From Yersinia aleksiciae (GTDB lineage: Bacteria > Pseudomonadota > Gammaproteobacteria > Enterobacterales > Enterobacteriaceae), in NCBI RefSeq assembly GCF_001047675.1, contig NZ_CP011975.1:827179-891178 (forward strand): a stretch of 64,000 nt of DNA, given 5' to 3'. A program made the translations under genes and the position numbers. Shown piece by piece: positions 20,801 to 33,288 of this stretch. The notes beneath the pieces were generated by a model that did not search any database, was not told the DNA's origin, and saw only the letters and a list, made by a program, of their open reading frames with translations. Position 1 is the first letter of the stretch. The number at the start of each line of letters is the position of its first letter.

Positions 20801-21643
20801 ATGAGCACTCTTCTACGCATCCGTCAGCTCTACCCGACGCTGGCACAAAATGACCGTAAGTTGGCCGACTTTCTGCTGACCAATCCTGAGCAGGCGCGCC
20901 ATCTGAGTTCGCAGCTATTGGCGCAGCAGACCGGCGTCAGCCAATCCGCGGTGGTCAAGTTTGCTCAGAAATTAGGCTATAAAGGTTTCCCAGCCCTCAA
21001 ACTGGCCCTGAGCGAAGTTGTTGCCGCCCCCGCGCAAGCCGTCACACTACATAACCAAATTCTCAGTACCGACAGCTTAAAAACCGTCGGCGAAAAGTTA
21101 TTGAGTGAGAAAGCCGCCGCACTGCGAGCCACACTGGATATCAATAGTGAGCAGCGCCTCACCCAAGCCTTGGAGATGCTGCGGGCAGCGCGACGCATTA
21201 TCTTGACCGGTATTGGTGCTTCAGGGCTGGTGGCGAAGGATCTGGCCTATAAGCTGTTGAAAATTGGAGTAATGGCAGTATCGGAAACGGATATGCATGC
21301 GCAGATAGCCGCCGTACAGGCATTGGATTCGCGGGATTTGCTGTTGGCGATCTCTTTTAGCGGTGAACGTCGAGAGATTAATCTGGCGGCTGAGGAGGCA
21401 CAGCGGTGTGGTGCCAAGGTGCTGGCACTGACCAGTTTCTCCCCCAACAGTTTGCAACAGCGTGCTGACCACTGCTTGTATACCATCTCGGAAGAGCCGG
21501 TTATTCGCAGTGCCGCGATCTCGTCAAGCACTGCGCAATATGCACTGACGGACCTGCTGTTTATGGCGATGATTCAGCAAGATCTTGAAAGTGCTCAGGA
21601 TCACATTAAGCACAGTGCCGCACTGATGAAAAAACTGGTCTAA
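20801..21643 (+). CDS. murR: RpiR-family repressor MurR
   Basis: The 280-aa protein has an N-terminal RpiR helix-turn-helix (LLAQQTGVSQSAVVKFAQKLGYKGF) and a C-terminal SIS domain (residues about 130-260) that would bind MurNAc-6-phosphate. It is divergent from murQ, the normal place for the repressor of murQP. Confidence 0.92.
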   Translation: MSTLLRIRQLYPTLAQNDRKLADFLLTNPEQARHLSSQLLAQQTGVSQSAVVKFAQKLGYKGFPALKLALSEVVAAPAQAVTLHNQILSTDSLKTVGEKLLSEKAAALRATLDINSEQRLTQALEMLRAARRIILTGIGASGLVAKDLAYKLLKIGVMAVSETDMHAQIAAVQALDSRDLLLAISFSGERREINLAAEEAQRCGAKVLALTSFSPNSLQQRADHCLYTISEEPVIRSAAISSSTAQYALTDLLFMAMIQQDLESAQDHIKHSAALMKKLV

Positions 21644-21703
21644 GGACTTGAGAGGCGTATAATCCACCGCTGTTGAGAATACCCGACCTAAGGTAAGAGA
21701 GTC

Positions 21704-21964
21704 ATGGCCCTGTTGATCACTCGTAAATGTATTAATTGCGACATGTGCGAGCCGGAATGCCCTAACGAGGCAATTACCATGGGTGCAGAAATTTATCAGA
21801 TTGACCCGATGCGCTGTACGGAGTGTGTTGGTCACTACGAAACACCAACTTGCCAGTTGGTCTGCCCTATCGATAATACGATTTCTACCGATCCTGCTTG
21901 GGTTGAATCTAACGAGCAGCTGTGGGATAAGTTTGTCCAACTGCATCACGCTGACCGTTTGTAG
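21704..21964 (+). CDS. yfhL: YfhL-type 2[4Fe-4S] ferredoxin
   Basis: This 86-aa protein has two cysteine clusters: CINCDMCEPECP, then CTECVGHYETPTCQLVCP with the spacer typical of the YfhL/Alvin-type ferredoxins. It carries electrons at low potential. A ribosome-binding site AAGGTAAGAG precedes the ATG. It lies 60 bases after murR on the same strand. Confidence 0.95.
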   Translation: MALLITRKCINCDMCEPECPNEAITMGAEIYQIDPMRCTECVGHYETPTCQLVCPIDNTISTDPAWVESNEQLWDKFVQLHHADRL

Positions 21965-21992
21965 TCACGGCAACGCTTCCAGAAAGTTGATT

Positions 21993-22018
21993 ATCAGTGC
22001 CTCCACTGAAGCACTGAT
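21993..22018. other. Hairpin between convergent yfhL and the GntP-family gene
   Basis: ATCAGTGC pairs with GCACTGAT over a 10-base loop. There is no clear T-run on either side, so terminator function is uncertain. Confidence 0.45.
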
Positions 22019-22048
22019 AGTAAAATCAATAAGATACAAAATAGCGCC

Positions 22049-23392
22049 CTAAACGAACATACTGATCAGCAGTACCATCGCTAAGCCGACGACCGAGTTG
22101 GTCAATTCAAGCAGACCCCAAGTTTTCAACGTATCTTTAATCGACAGATCAAAATAGCCTTTAAATAGCCAGAACGAAGCATCATTGATGTGGGTAAAGG
22201 TATTTGAACCTGCCGCCGTCGCCAGCACCAATAGCGCGGGATCGACCGAAGTAATTGTTCCTGTCACAGGGTCCATCACTGCTGCACTAATAATCCCCGC
22301 TGCCGTCATCGCTGAAACCACCCCCTGACCCGTTGATAGGCGGATCAGTACTGTGATCAGCCAAGCCATAATGTAAGGTGAAACACCCCCAGCAGACATC
22401 AGCATACCAATAGTGTCGCCAATCCCGGTATCGATGATCACCTGCTTCAGTGCCCCCCCAGCACCGATAATCAGGATGACCATGGCTATCCCTTTTACCG
22501 CGCCTTCAAACGAGTGCATTACCCATTCCATTTTATGACCACGCCCCGTTCCGAAAAGAACAAAAGCAACCAGCATGGCGATAAACATGGCAATTGGCGA
22601 CGAGCCAAGGAAATTGAGGATAGTGTACGACGTCGTCCCTTTAACCAGCCAGATGTTAGCAATGGTGGTAAAAATCATAATAAATGCGGGGATTAACGGC
22701 ACCAGAATCGACGTACTGAATGACGGCAGATTATTTTCATCAAGCGGATTTTCCGCCTTCAGGAAAGTTGGGACTGGCCGTTCCAGATTACCCAGAAATT
22801 TCGGTAAAATTAACCCTGCGCAAATAACGGAAGGGATCGCCACCAAAACCCCGTAGATGTAGACCATGCCCATGTCTGCGCCGTAAGCGCTGACCAGTGC
22901 AACCGGCCCTGGCTGAGGTGGGAACAAGGAGTGAGCAGTGGTCGCCGCAGCAACCGCCGGGATCGCCAGCTTGAGGAATGGGATCTTCGCCTCGACCGCA
23001 ATAGCAATGATCAGTGGTGCCAGAATAATAAAGGCAACCTCATAAAACATCGCTAAGCCAAAGATCAGGCCGATAATAATGACCGCGACTTCGACATATT
23101 TAATCCCGAAGCGGCGCAATAGCGTCTGAGCTATTTGATGTGCCGCGCCAGAGTCGACCATCAGCTTGCCGATCACCGCGCCAAACACCACGATTATCGC
23201 CAGTTCACCTAGCGTACCGCCAAACCCTGCTTTAATGGTGTGCAGGAGTTTGAGTAGATCCATACCCGCTAGCGTTCCCACCAAGAGAGCCGCGAGCAGC
23301 AATGCGATCATTGAATTGATTTGATAGCGGATATTGAGCACGAGCATTAAACCTATACCCAGAACGACCCATAGGATATTAATCCATTCCAT
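22049..23392 (-). CDS. GntP-family gluconate/sugar acid transporter
   Basis: The 447-aa integral membrane protein has about 12-14 hydrophobic segments and features of the GntP family ([42 protein letters not shown]). The family takes up gluconate or related sugar acids with protons. The substrate cannot be told from sequence. It stands alone without a linked kinase or dehydratase. Two palindromes about 110-155 bases upstream (see 23502) may be operators. Confidence 0.88.
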   Translation of the reverse strand: MEWINILWVVLGIGLMLVLNIRYQINSMIALLLAALLVGTLAGMDLLKLLHTIKAGFGGTLGELAIIVVFGAVIGKLMVDSGAAHQIAQTLLRRFGIKYVEVAVIIIGLIFGLAMFYEVAFIILAPLIIAIAVEAKIPFLKLAIPAVAAATTAHSLFPPQPGPVALVSAYGADMGMVYIYGVLVAIPSVICAGLILPKFLGNLERPVPTFLKAENPLDENNLPSFSTSILVPLIPAFIMIFTTIANIWLVKGTTSYTILNFLGSSPIAMFIAMLVAFVLFGTGRGHKMEWVMHSFEGAVKGIAMVILIIGAGGALKQVIIDTGIGDTIGMLMSAGGVSPYIMAWLITVLIRLSTGQGVVSAMTAAGIISAAVMDPVTGTITSVDPALLVLATAAGSNTFTHINDASFWLFKGYFDLSIKDTLKTWGLLELTNSVVGLAMVLLISMFV

Positions 23393-23748
23393 CTTTTATT
23401 TTCCCCAGTAGTGAGATATCAAAACTTTCGCTGGTAACACCGTTTTATATTGGTCAGGCCAAAGCGAGACCATTTTTTGTTTATTGAAAATCATACCCAT
23501 ACGATAATTGTTGTTTTAAAACGATTATTATCGAGACATTGTTGTCTATGATGGATAATGATTTGGTATTACAAGTATCATTAATTGGGCAACCAAATGA
23601 AGTTTTGGTTAACCAACTTGTCGGACAGATCGCAAAATAAAGATTTATTGAGGTTAATGACCACCCAGCATCAAGCCAGATAAGTGAAGACATACAGAGA
23701 GATATTGAGAGTCACGCAGGGGATTTCAGAAGGGGTTCAGATAGCAAT
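23393..23748. other. Intergenic region between the GntP-family gene and acpS
   Basis: No convincing gene is seen here. The region holds the transporter promoter side with two palindromes (23502-23533 and AGACA-TTGT-TGTCT at 23535-23548). No further features are recognised up to the acpS terminator. Confidence 0.6.
23502..23533. promoter_or_regulatory. 32-bp imperfect palindrome upstream of the GntP-family gene
   Basis: The outer arms CGATAAT / ATTATCG and the centre GTTTTAAAAC are symmetrical, with only a few central mismatches. The size and place suit a dimeric repressor operator. No regulator is assigned. Confidence 0.5.
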
Positions 23749-23779
23749 AAAAAAAGGCGGCATTTTCATGCTCGCCTTT
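23749..23779 (-). terminator. Terminator of the acpS operon
   Basis: AAAGGCG pairs with CGCCTTT on either side of a short loop. The minus strand continues with seven T's, placed about 40 bases after the acpS stop. Confidence 0.8.
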
Positions 23780-23815
23780 CGTTTCTCTTTGCTCGCCGTT
23801 TACGGTAAAGTCGCG

Positions 23816-24196
23816 CTAACTTTCGATAATCACTGTCGCGCAGGCATAACGCCGCTCATCGGCTAAAGTGACATGCAGGGATTTGACCCCTAACTCGGCA
23901 GCCAATTCAGCTGCCCGCTGATGCAAATGTAGAGTCGGCTTACCCAATACATCGTTAACCACTTCAAACTGATTAAACGCCAGGCCGTTACGGATACCGG
24001 TGCCAAATGCTTTGGCCGCCGCCTCTTTCACCGCAAACCGTTTAGCCAGAAAACGGATGGGTTGCTGGTGCTGCTGATAATGTTGCCATTCAGATGGGCT
24101 AAGGATACGCCGTGCCAGCCTGTCGCCACTACGTTCAACTACAGCCTCTATCCTTGAAATCTCAACAATATCAGTGCCTAAGCCAAGGATAGCCAT
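23816..24196 (-). CDS. acpS: Holo-[acyl-carrier-protein] synthase
   Basis: This 126-aa enzyme transfers 4'-phosphopantetheine from CoA to the acyl carrier protein. The family motifs [13 protein letters not shown] (N-terminus) and [16 protein letters not shown] (about residue 60) carry the magnesium ligands Asp and Glu. It overlaps the pdxJ stop by one base and is the last gene of the operon. Confidence 0.96.
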   Translation of the reverse strand: MAILGLGTDIVEISRIEAVVERSGDRLARRILSPSEWQHYQQHQQPIRFLAKRFAVKEAAAKAFGTGIRNGLAFNQFEVVNDVLGKPTLHLHQRAAELAAELGVKSLHVTLADERRYACATVIIES

Positions 24197-24927
24197 TAAC
24201 GACGCGCTTCCCGCATCAATACTTTCATATCGCTAACCGCAGCGGCAAGGCCGGTCATCACTGCCTGACCTATAATGGCATGACCAATATTCAGCTCGTG
24301 CATTTCGGGTAAGGCGGCGATCGGTTGCACATTGTGGTAAGTCAGGCCATGACCCGCATTGACCTTTAGCCCTTTGCCAGCCGCATAAGTCGCAGCTTTC
24401 GTGATCCGCACTAATTCGGCCTGACGCGCTAAATCGGTGGTGGCATCCGCATAAGCGCCCGTATGGATTTCAATATAAGGGGCACCGACGGTAACCGCCG
24501 CATCGATCTGGCGCATATCGGCATCGATAAACAGTGATACCAAAATGCCCGCCTCAGTTAATCGGCTGACCGCTACCGTCATTTTGTCGATTTGCCCAGC
24601 GACATCCAGACCGCCTTCGGTTGTCACTTCTTGGCGTTTTTCCGGCACCAAACAGCAAAAGTGTGGTTGTAACTCACAGGCAATACCCACCATTTCATCA
24701 GTGACTGCCATTTCCAGATTCATACGGGTCTGGATGGTCTGACGCAAGATGCGTACATCGCGATCCGTGATATGGCGACGATCTTCACGTAAATGCACAG
24801 TAATACCGTCAGCACCGGCTTGTTCGGCGATAAACGCAGCCTGAACAGGATCGGGGTAAATGGTCCCACGTGCATTTCGTAATGTCGCGATGTGATCAAT
24901 ATTAACGCCCAGCAACAAATCAGCCAT
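24196..24927 (-). CDS. pdxJ: Pyridoxine 5'-phosphate synthase
   Basis: This 243-aa TIM-barrel enzyme condenses 3-amino-2-oxopropyl phosphate with deoxyxylulose phosphate to form pyridoxine phosphate. The N-terminal [28 protein letters not shown] and the C-terminal [12 protein letters not shown] phosphate-binding segment are intact. It lies upstream of acpS, as in E. coli, with about 150 bases to recO. Confidence 0.97.
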   Translation of the reverse strand: MADLLLGVNIDHIATLRNARGTIYPDPVQAAFIAEQAGADGITVHLREDRRHITDRDVRILRQTIQTRMNLEMAVTDEMVGIACELQPHFCCLVPEKRQEVTTEGGLDVAGQIDKMTVAVSRLTEAGILVSLFIDADMRQIDAAVTVGAPYIEIHTGAYADATTDLARQAELVRITKAATYAAGKGLKVNAGHGLTYHNVQPIAALPEMHELNIGHAIIGQAVMTGLAAAVSDMKVLMREARR

Positions 24928-25081
24928 GACAGCCCTCCAGTTATGGATGCATCTTGATTAGGTCAATAAGCACGCAAAAAGCCTGCTATGAAACACATAA
25001 GTGCCTCGCAGTTTACACCGAGTCGACTGGCTGCAATAAGTGAAAATTGGCAATGGGGAGCTTAAATAATGAAGGCTTGCG

Positions 25082-25807
25082 CTAGGCTAAGGGTTCAGCT
25101 GGCGGTTTAATCACAAATTGGCGAAACAGTTCGCGACTTTTTAGTGGCTTACCGCCCAGATAGGGCTTCAGGGCAATGCGGGTGAATCGCTTGGCGGCAC
25201 GCAAAGTATCGGCATCAGGGAATTCACGATTAGCCAACGCCAGTAATTGGCGGCCGGTAAAGCTGTAATGGTCGATAACCAGACTGGCAATAAAGCCCTT
25301 TTCTTCCCGATAACGGTAGGTCATGGTGTCCGATACCGGTTGTCCGCTACCCGCACAATGAAGAAAATCAACACCATAGCCAAGATGAGCTAATATCGCT
25401 AATTCAAACTGGCGCAATGCATATTCAGGCGTGCCATCGCTGCCAGCCAATGATTGCAAGCAGTGTAGATAGTCGAAAAATAAAGCGGAGTAATTGGTTT
25501 GGTGTTCTAACACGCGAGAAAGCAGCTCGTTGACATATAAGCCGCTGTACAACATAGATCCACTCAATGGGAGAGCGAGTGATACAGGTTCGGCACTGCG
25601 CAATGTTTTGACTTCACCGCGACCGGTCCAGCGAACCAGTAAAGGCGTAAAAGGCTGCAAGCAGCCTTTTAGATTGGAGCGGCGACCCCGCGCACCTTTT
25701 GCCAACACCCGCATACGGCCTTCCCCTTCAGTGAAGAGATCCAGCATCAAACTGGTTTCACTGTAAGGTCGCCCATGCAGGACAAATGCGCGCTGCCAAC
25801 CGTCCAT
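25082..25807 (-). CDS. recO: DNA repair protein RecO
   Basis: This 241-aa protein mediates loading of RecA onto SSB-coated single strands in the RecFOR pathway. An N-terminal OB-fold ([24 protein letters not shown]) is followed by a helical domain. It starts 8 bases after the era stop and is part of the rnc-era-recO unit. Confidence 0.95.
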   Translation of the reverse strand: MDGWQRAFVLHGRPYSETSLMLDLFTEGEGRMRVLAKGARGRRSNLKGCLQPFTPLLVRWTGRGEVKTLRSAEPVSLALPLSGSMLYSGLYVNELLSRVLEHQTNYSALFFDYLHCLQSLAGSDGTPEYALRQFELAILAHLGYGVDFLHCAGSGQPVSDTMTYRYREEKGFIASLVIDHYSFTGRQLLALANREFPDADTLRAAKRFTRIALKPYLGGKPLKSRELFRQFVIKPPAEPLA

Positions 25808-25815
25808 TGGCGGCC

Positions 25816-27407
<1,592 letters not shown>

Positions 27408-27602
27408 TTACCAATAGATCAAGAATGCGTCAAAAACTACAGCACACGGAACAGGTCTGATCCACCAAAAAATATCAGGACAAAACTGTTTCGTTTGCAG
27501 TGGCCCCCATAAAAGAGCCAACTTTTATCGCTCGAAAGGTTATTCTACAACGAGTTGGAATATAATGCTGCGTTTAAATACCCTGCTCACCTGAACTCAC
27601 CG

Positions 27603-27682
27603 CGGTGGTAGCGACTTCCACACCCGAATCACTGACATTTGTCAGATCATCGGGATGTGTTAGCAACGACCTGCTACCACGC
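27603..27682 (-). promoter_or_regulatory. Nested stem-loop in the rnc leader, probable RNase III autoregulatory site
   Basis: The outer arms GTGGTAGC (27605) and GCTACCAC (27673) enclose ACACCCGA / TCGGG-type pairing and a terminal hairpin CTGACA-TT-TGTCAG (27632-27645). In E. coli RNase III cuts a stem-loop in the rnc leader at the same place in the operon and lowers its own mRNA level. The equivalence is inferred from position and structure. The about 300-base lepB-rnc gap contains no gene. Confidence 0.6.
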
Positions 27683-27704
27683 CAATGACTTTAGGTAGCC
27701 GATA

Positions 27705-28703
27705 TTAATGAACACCACCAATCCGACTTAAACGCACGCCCGTTGGCCATTCACCTTCTTGCTTTTCAAAACTCATCCAAATAGCCGTAGCCTTACCCAC
27801 CAGATTACGTTCTGGCACAAAGCCCCAATAGCGGCTATCTGCGCTATTATCGCGGTTGTCGCCCATCATAAAGTAATGGCCTTCCGGCACTACCCAAACC
27901 CCGAGAGGCTGATTAGGCTGCTGATAATAACCACCAATCTGATCCTGACGCCCTGGAACTGTCAAAATATGGTGTGCAACTGTCCCTAACGTCTCGCTAC
28001 GCTCACGCAGACGCACACCACCATCAGGCACTGCCTGATTGGTTGGGATCTGGAAGAACCCAGCAGAAGCCTCACCATTCCCGCTATAGCGGAATGTCTG
28101 CACAAAATCACTTGGCTCTGACGTACTGTAAGTAATCGGCAACGCACTATCGCAAGAAGTGCCGGTGTTGCACGCAGGCTGAATTGTCACTTCTTTGCTG
28201 ATTGGATTATAACTAACCCGATCACCCGGCAAACCCACTACACGTTTGATGTAGTCCACTCGCGGATCGAGCGGATATTTAAACACAGCAATATCGCCGC
28301 GTTTCGGATGCCCGGTAGGGATCAGTGTCGTTTGCGTTATCGGATCTTTAATGCCGTAAGCAAACTTCTCAACCAAAATGAAATCGCCGATCAATAACGT
28401 TGGCATCATCGAACCAGACGGAATCTGGAAAGGTTCGTAAATAAACGAACGTACGATAAATACCAGCGCTAATACTGGGAAAACTGAGGCACAAGTCTCA
28501 ATCCAGCCTGGCTGTCTCGCCGCCTGCGATAACGTTTTATTATCTACCGCGCAGCCCGTTTGTGCCTTGATCTCCGCTGTTTGCGCATGCACTGCCGCAA
28601 TTTTCGCCTGACGGGCTGGCCCCCATTTAAAGCGCTCGAAGCACCAGATAATTCCTGTCAATAGCGTTGCTATCGCTAAAATCAAAGCGAACATATTAGC
28701 CAT
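27705..28703 (-). CDS. lepB: Signal peptidase I
   Basis: This inner-membrane serine/lysine protease removes signal peptides. There are two membrane segments (about residues 3-21 and 60-76). The catalytic Ser lies in FQIPSGSMMPTL, the catalytic Lys in YPLDPRVDYIKRVVGLPGD, and box E is GDNRDNSADSR. The start at 28703 follows AAGGAG at good spacing. A TTG one codon upstream is less likely. It is 6 codons short of nothing in the family and appears full length (332 aa). Confidence 0.97.
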   Translation of the reverse strand: MANMFALILAIATLLTGIIWCFERFKWGPARQAKIAAVHAQTAEIKAQTGCAVDNKTLSQAARQPGWIETCASVFPVLALVFIVRSFIYEPFQIPSGSMMPTLLIGDFILVEKFAYGIKDPITQTTLIPTGHPKRGDIAVFKYPLDPRVDYIKRVVGLPGDRVSYNPISKEVTIQPACNTGTSCDSALPITYSTSEPSDFVQTFRYSGNGEASAGFFQIPTNQAVPDGGVRLRERSETLGTVAHHILTVPGRQDQIGGYYQQPNQPLGVWVVPEGHYFMMGDNRDNSADSRYWGFVPERNLVGKATAIWMSFEKQEGEWPTGVRLSRIGGVH

Positions 28704-28712
28704 CAAAACTCC

Positions 28713-30512
28713 TTATTTACTGTCTTTTCCGACGTGCAGAATAGCCAGGAAAGCCTCTTGCGGTAATTCAACGTTACCGACCTGCTTCATACGTTTCTTA
28801 CCATCTTTCTGTTTCTGCAGAAGTTTTTTCTTACGGCTAACGTCACCGCCATAACACTTCGCCAGTACGTTTTTACGTAACTGTTTCACTGTTGAGCGGG
28901 CAATGATGTGGTTACCGATAGCTGCCTGAATAGCAATATCGAATTGCTGGCGTGGGATCAGCTCTTTCATTTTCTCAACCAGATCACGACCGCGGTACTG
29001 CGCATTGTCGCGATGGGTAATCAATGCCAATGCATCTACACGTTCGTTGTTGATTAATACATCAACACGGACCATGTCAGAGGTCTGGAAGCGTTTGAAA
29101 TTGTAATCCAGTGAAGCATAACCGCGAGAGGTTGATTTCAGGCGGTCGAAGAAATCAAGCACCACTTCAGCCATTGGAATTTCATACGTCAACGCAACTT
29201 GGTTACCGTGGTAAACCATATTGGTCTGCATACCACGCTTTTCGATACATAACGTAATGACGTTACCCAGATACTCCTGTGGCAACAACATATGGCATTC
29301 AGCAATAGGTTCGCGCAGCTCTTCAATATTATTCAAAGCGGGTAGCTTGGAAGGGCTATCAACATAAACCGTTTCTTGACTGGTGGTGACCACTTCGTAC
29401 ACCACTGTTGGTGCCGTGGTGATAAGTTCCAGATCGTATTCGCGCTCCAGACGTTCCTGGATGATTTCCATATGCAGTAAGCCAAGGAAACCACAACGGA
29501 AACCAAAGCCCAATGCTGTCGAGCTTTCTGGCTCGTAGAACAGAGAAGCGTCGTTAAGACTTAACTTACCAAGTGCATCACGGAAGGCTTCATAATCATC
29601 TGAGCTAATCGGGAACAGACCCGCGTAAACCTGCGGCTTAACTTTCTTAAAACCAGGCAATGATTTCTCAGCCGGGTTACGGGTTAAGGTCAAGGTATCG
29701 CCGACTGGCGCGCCGAGAATGTCTTTAATCGCACAGACCAACCAGCCTACTTCACCACAGTTAAGGACATCACGGTCAATCCGTTTTGGCGTGAAGATAC
29801 CCAAACGCTCAGCGTTATAGCTCTGGCCGGTGCTCATCACCTTAACTTTGTCGCCTTTGCGCAATGAACCGTTTTTGATACGGATTAATGACACAACGCC
29901 TAAATAGTTATCAAACCAAGAGTCGATAATCAGCGCCTGCAATGGGCCGTCTGGATCGCCTTCCGGTGGTGGGATATCACGGACCAAACGCTCAAGAATA
30001 TCAGGTACACCAACCCCCGTTTTGGCTGAACAACGAACAGCATCAGTCGCATCGATACCGACAATATCTTCGATCTCTTCAGCGACACGTTCAGGATCAG
30101 CAGCAGGCAAGTCAATTTTGTTCAGAACCGGAACAACTTCCAGATTCATTTCCATCGCGGTGTAGCAGTTTGCCAGCGTCTGTGCTTCAACGCCCTGCCC
30201 TGCATCCACCACCAACAGAGCCCCTTCACAGGCCGCCAAAGAGCGGGAAACTTCATAAGAGAAGTCAACGTGACCGGGGGTATCAATAAAGTTGAGTTGA
30301 TAGGTTTGACCATCCTTAGCATGATAATCAAGGGTCACACTCTGTGCCTTGATGGTAATACCACGCTCACGCTCCAGATCCATAGAATCGAGCACTTGAG
30401 CGGCCATTTCACGCTCTGATAATCCGCCACAAATCTGAATAATACGGTCCGACAGTGTCGATTTACCGTGGTCAATATGGGCAATAATAGAAAAGTTTCT
30501 TATGTGCTTCAT
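28713..30512 (-). CDS. lepA: Elongation factor 4 (LepA)
   Basis: This 599-aa ribosome-associated GTPase has G1 [14 protein letters not shown]3 DTPGH and G4 NKIDLP motifs. EF-G-like domains follow, then the LepA-specific C-terminal domain (residues about 480-599). It is the first gene of the lepA-lepB-rnc-era-recO operon, 9 bases ahead of lepB. Confidence 0.98.
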   Translation of the reverse strand: MKHIRNFSIIAHIDHGKSTLSDRIIQICGGLSEREMAAQVLDSMDLERERGITIKAQSVTLDYHAKDGQTYQLNFIDTPGHVDFSYEVSRSLAACEGALLVVDAGQGVEAQTLANCYTAMEMNLEVVPVLNKIDLPAADPERVAEEIEDIVGIDATDAVRCSAKTGVGVPDILERLVRDIPPPEGDPDGPLQALIIDSWFDNYLGVVSLIRIKNGSLRKGDKVKVMSTGQSYNAERLGIFTPKRIDRDVLNCGEVGWLVCAIKDILGAPVGDTLTLTRNPAEKSLPGFKKVKPQVYAGLFPISSDDYEAFRDALGKLSLNDASLFYEPESSTALGFGFRCGFLGLLHMEIIQERLEREYDLELITTAPTVVYEVVTTSQETVYVDSPSKLPALNNIEELREPIAECHMLLPQEYLGNVITLCIEKRGMQTNMVYHGNQVALTYEIPMAEVVLDFFDRLKSTSRGYASLDYNFKRFQTSDMVRVDVLINNERVDALALITHRDNAQYRGRDLVEKMKELIPRQQFDIAIQAAIGNHIIARSTVKQLRKNVLAKCYGGDVSRKKKLLQKQKDGKKRMKQVGNVELPQEAFLAILHVGKDSK

Positions 30513-30994
30513 TTATATGAATTTTTCTCTAGTCGTTGTCTTTAATTAATTATTGGTGGACACAGCGATGGACTCAAACCCAAAACTACCCACATAAATA
30601 TGCACGCATCTTACACTGTAAGTTAGCCTCGTGAAAGGCATCACACTTAGCTTGTTCGCGGATTCACTCTGTTAAAATGTATCCACACCTTACCGTTAGC
30701 GGCAATTGATACGGCCTAGCCATACAACCATTTCTATCCGATATCTGATAACAACAGACAATATCCATAGCTATTTTGTGCCTACAAGCTCTAATTTATA
30801 GCTTTGATACATATTTTACTGAAAATAATCAGCGTGGTAGGCAACATCATTGTCATGATTAATGGCAGTCAATAATTTCTATTTTTGAGTATAAATCTTT
30901 ATTAACTCACTTTAGGAAAATGCTCATTTACCTCATTGAGAAATAACCTAGAGTTACAAATATCAACCAAGTGAAATATCCTCTTGGCGGCCAT
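30513..30994. other. Intergenic region upstream of lepA
   Basis: The region must contain the lepA promoter (minus strand) and that of the plus-strand hypothetical gene. It turns increasingly AT-rich towards 30970. I see no RNA gene, repeat or conserved operator in it. Confidence 0.5.
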
Positions 30995-31006
30995 ATGGAG
31001 AATATT

Positions 31007-31855
31007 ATGATTGACGAAGGAAAAATACTTAGCCGCCATGAGTTTAAAAATGAAAAATCAAAGTTAACTATCTTTGCAACAATAATTACATCAGCACTTA
31101 TTGTTTTACTCATTACTGTATCTATAAAAACTTCTATATTCTCAACGCCATTTCTTATCGCTATTTTATGTCTCGCTCTCTTAGCTATATTATTGATTTT
31201 AACATTTTATTTTCGTTCAAATAGTAGTTCTGTATTTACCTATTTTCTTTATGAGAAAGGTGTACGTGTATTTAATCATTGCAATGGCAATGTCTATTTC
31301 ATCCCATTTAATAAAATCAAATACATTCATAAATATCACACTGGCATAAATTCTAATGGAAGAATTAATACCATGGCCTTTCGCACATCAAAACTTCAGC
31401 CATGGAATATTATAGTTAACAATATAAGTAATGCTTACCCACTTATAAATACAATAATTCATCAGCAAGTTATGCATGTTGGTGTAGTCAGTTTAAATAC
31501 TTTGTCTCTAGGTAAAAGTGTTGTATTTGATCTGATCAAGAAGAATGATAACTGGTTAAATATACCGATAATTAATGGTGTTTTAAATATCATTAAGGTG
31601 AAAAGTATTCAGATGGATACGATTCCGCTGACTCTAAGTGCACACGCACTGATGACTACAGGAGGTACTATTTATATCGAAGATATTTTACGTATCGAGA
31701 TCTCTAGAGAAAAGCGTTATGACAAAGTCCGATTATTTGGTGCAGAAGGTAACCTACTATTTTCATTAGACTATTCAGCACTTATCAGTGCTGATCTATT
31801 TATTGCTTTAATTGAACACATGATACAAAACCGCATCCCCGCCTATTATGGCTAA
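31007..31855 (+). CDS. Hypothetical membrane protein between lepA and rseC
   Basis: Two hydrophobic segments near the N-terminus (TIFATIITSALIVLLITVSI and FLIAILCLALLAILLILTFYF) precede a soluble domain of about 200 residues containing repeated beta-type segments. No family is recognised. The ATG at 31007 is chosen because GGAG lies 6 bases upstream. In-frame ATG 30995 and GTG 30971 are poorer. The gene is clearly more AT-rich than its core neighbours and interrupts the usual lepA-rseC junction, which suggests acquisition. Confidence 0.7.
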   Translation: MIDEGKILSRHEFKNEKSKLTIFATIITSALIVLLITVSIKTSIFSTPFLIAILCLALLAILLILTFYFRSNSSSVFTYFLYEKGVRVFNHCNGNVYFIPFNKIKYIHKYHTGINSNGRINTMAFRTSKLQPWNIIVNNISNAYPLINTIIHQQVMHVGVVSLNTLSLGKSVVFDLIKKNDNWLNIPIINGVLNIIKVKSIQMDTIPLTLSAHALMTTGGTIYIEDILRIEISREKRYDKVRLFGAEGNLLFSLDYSALISADLFIALIEHMIQNRIPAYYG

Positions 31856-31870
31856 GATTAAGATAATGAA

Positions 31871-32335
31871 TTATTGCTCTTGCTGAATTCGTATAGCCGT
31901 TGGAGGTAAACCAATTTGTAAGACTGTAGGCTGGTAATCACTCTGCCCTTCGATTCTGGCTGCCAATTTCTTGGCTAACAAAAAGCCTAAGCTAGCCCCT
32001 GAAATAGCACCAAGCGCAGTAAAAGCATCGGTAACAAATAACGCTTGGAACAAAGCCCCACCAGCAATTAACCCTGCTAATGGGGTTAAATATACCAAAG
32101 AGGCAGAACGTAATAAGCTGCCTTCGCTAATTCCAACTTCAACTCTCTGCCCAGGCTCAAGCGGTTGTGAAATCGATATTTGTAATTGATGATCAGATTC
32201 TGGCCCCAATTCATTTAACAGATGACTACCACAGCCGCTACGCGCATTACAACTTCCACAACCAGATTGTGGCTCACAACGTAGAAGCGCAATTCCATTC
32301 TTCCACGAGATAACTGTGGCCCACTCTTTCATCAT
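31871..32335 (-). CDS. rseC: SoxR-reducing/sigmaE regulatory protein RseC
   Basis: This 154-aa inner-membrane protein has an N-terminal cysteine cluster (CEPQSGCGSCNARSGCG) and two membrane segments (about residues 75-115). RseC assists SoxR reduction and modulates sigmaE. It overlaps rseB by 4 bases as the last gene of rpoE-rseABC. Confidence 0.94.
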   Translation of the reverse strand: MMKEWATVISWKNGIALLRCEPQSGCGSCNARSGCGSHLLNELGPESDHQLQISISQPLEPGQRVEVGISEGSLLRSASLVYLTPLAGLIAGGALFQALFVTDAFTALGAISGASLGFLLAKKLAARIEGQSDYQPTVLQIGLPPTAIRIQQEQ

Positions 32336-33288
32336 TTCGCAGACTCCAGAACCACACTATCGGCAATACGTTTCGCTGTTGCCGGTGGTAGTTCACCAAC
32401 TACAGTGATTTCTACATTGTTGCGAGCTTCAGTATGAACAGTACGACGCCCCTGACGTAATGATTGTTCTGAAGGAACATCTTTACTCAACGGGTTCACA
32501 TTCACCGAAAAACTAAATAGGCCATCAGTATAGAGCCGTGATTCCGTCGGCGTATCCATATTCGGCAAAGTACGGCGGCTACGCGAAATCTCAGTAACAC
32601 CTTCTGGTAACCAGCGCGGAGCCCAAGTGAAATCTACTTTGGTTTTAGCGGGTAATGCCAGCAAAGGTGGCAATGAGAGTTTGACCAAGCCCTTCAGAAT
32701 CTCCTGGATAGGCTCCCCGATAGCAAAAGAGATCACACGAAACTGCTCAAGTGTTTCACCGTCCTTGTCTAGCAGGTCTATTCGCATCGGAAGTTTAGTT
32801 GTCTCATCCATCCAAATAATATAGCTATAGCGTGTACTGTCACGGGATACCACCCGAATAACCTGACATGGCCTATCCGCTACACGGGCACGACCAAGCG
32901 CAATATAGTTATAATATTTTGATAGTTTTTCAAAATCGGGGAAAACAACAGAAGGCAATGCATCAACTATATGCTCACCGGCAAGGGTGAAAGAGTCAAA
33001 ACCTGGTTCGAAATAACTTATTTCATTTCCACGCTGTAAGATCTCAGTACGTGGACCATCCATACGCAGTAATTGCGCCAAGGTTTTTTTATCTAAAATA
33101 GCATGTCGATAGCGAAGAGAATCAATCCCTTGCTTGTTAACATTGATATACGATAGCTCATAATTGAGCGATTGGCTGGCAGTACTCATTTCCTGCAACA
33201 TAGCTATCGGCGCAGTATCCGCCGAAGCTAGTGTTGGCATGAATAGGCTGCCCGCCAATAAACAAACGGAAAACCAAAATTGCTTCAT
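32332..33288 (-). CDS. rseB: SigmaE regulatory protein RseB
   Basis: This 318-aa periplasmic protein has a cleavable signal peptide (LLAGSLFMPTLASA). A large LolA-like lipid-binding domain and a smaller C-terminal domain follow. It binds RseA and shields it from DegS until lipopolysaccharide intermediates displace it. It overlaps the rseA stop by one base. Confidence 0.96.
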   Translation of the reverse strand: MKQFWFSVCLLAGSLFMPTLASADTAPIAMLQEMSTASQSLNYELSYINVNKQGIDSLRYRHAILDKKTLAQLLRMDGPRTEILQRGNEISYFEPGFDSFTLAGEHIVDALPSVVFPDFEKLSKYYNYIALGRARVADRPCQVIRVVSRDSTRYSYIIWMDETTKLPMRIDLLDKDGETLEQFRVISFAIGEPIQEILKGLVKLSLPPLLALPAKTKVDFTWAPRWLPEGVTEISRSRRTLPNMDTPTESRLYTDGLFSFSVNVNPLSKDVPSEQSLRQGRRTVHTEARNNVEITVVGELPPATAKRIADSVVLESAK

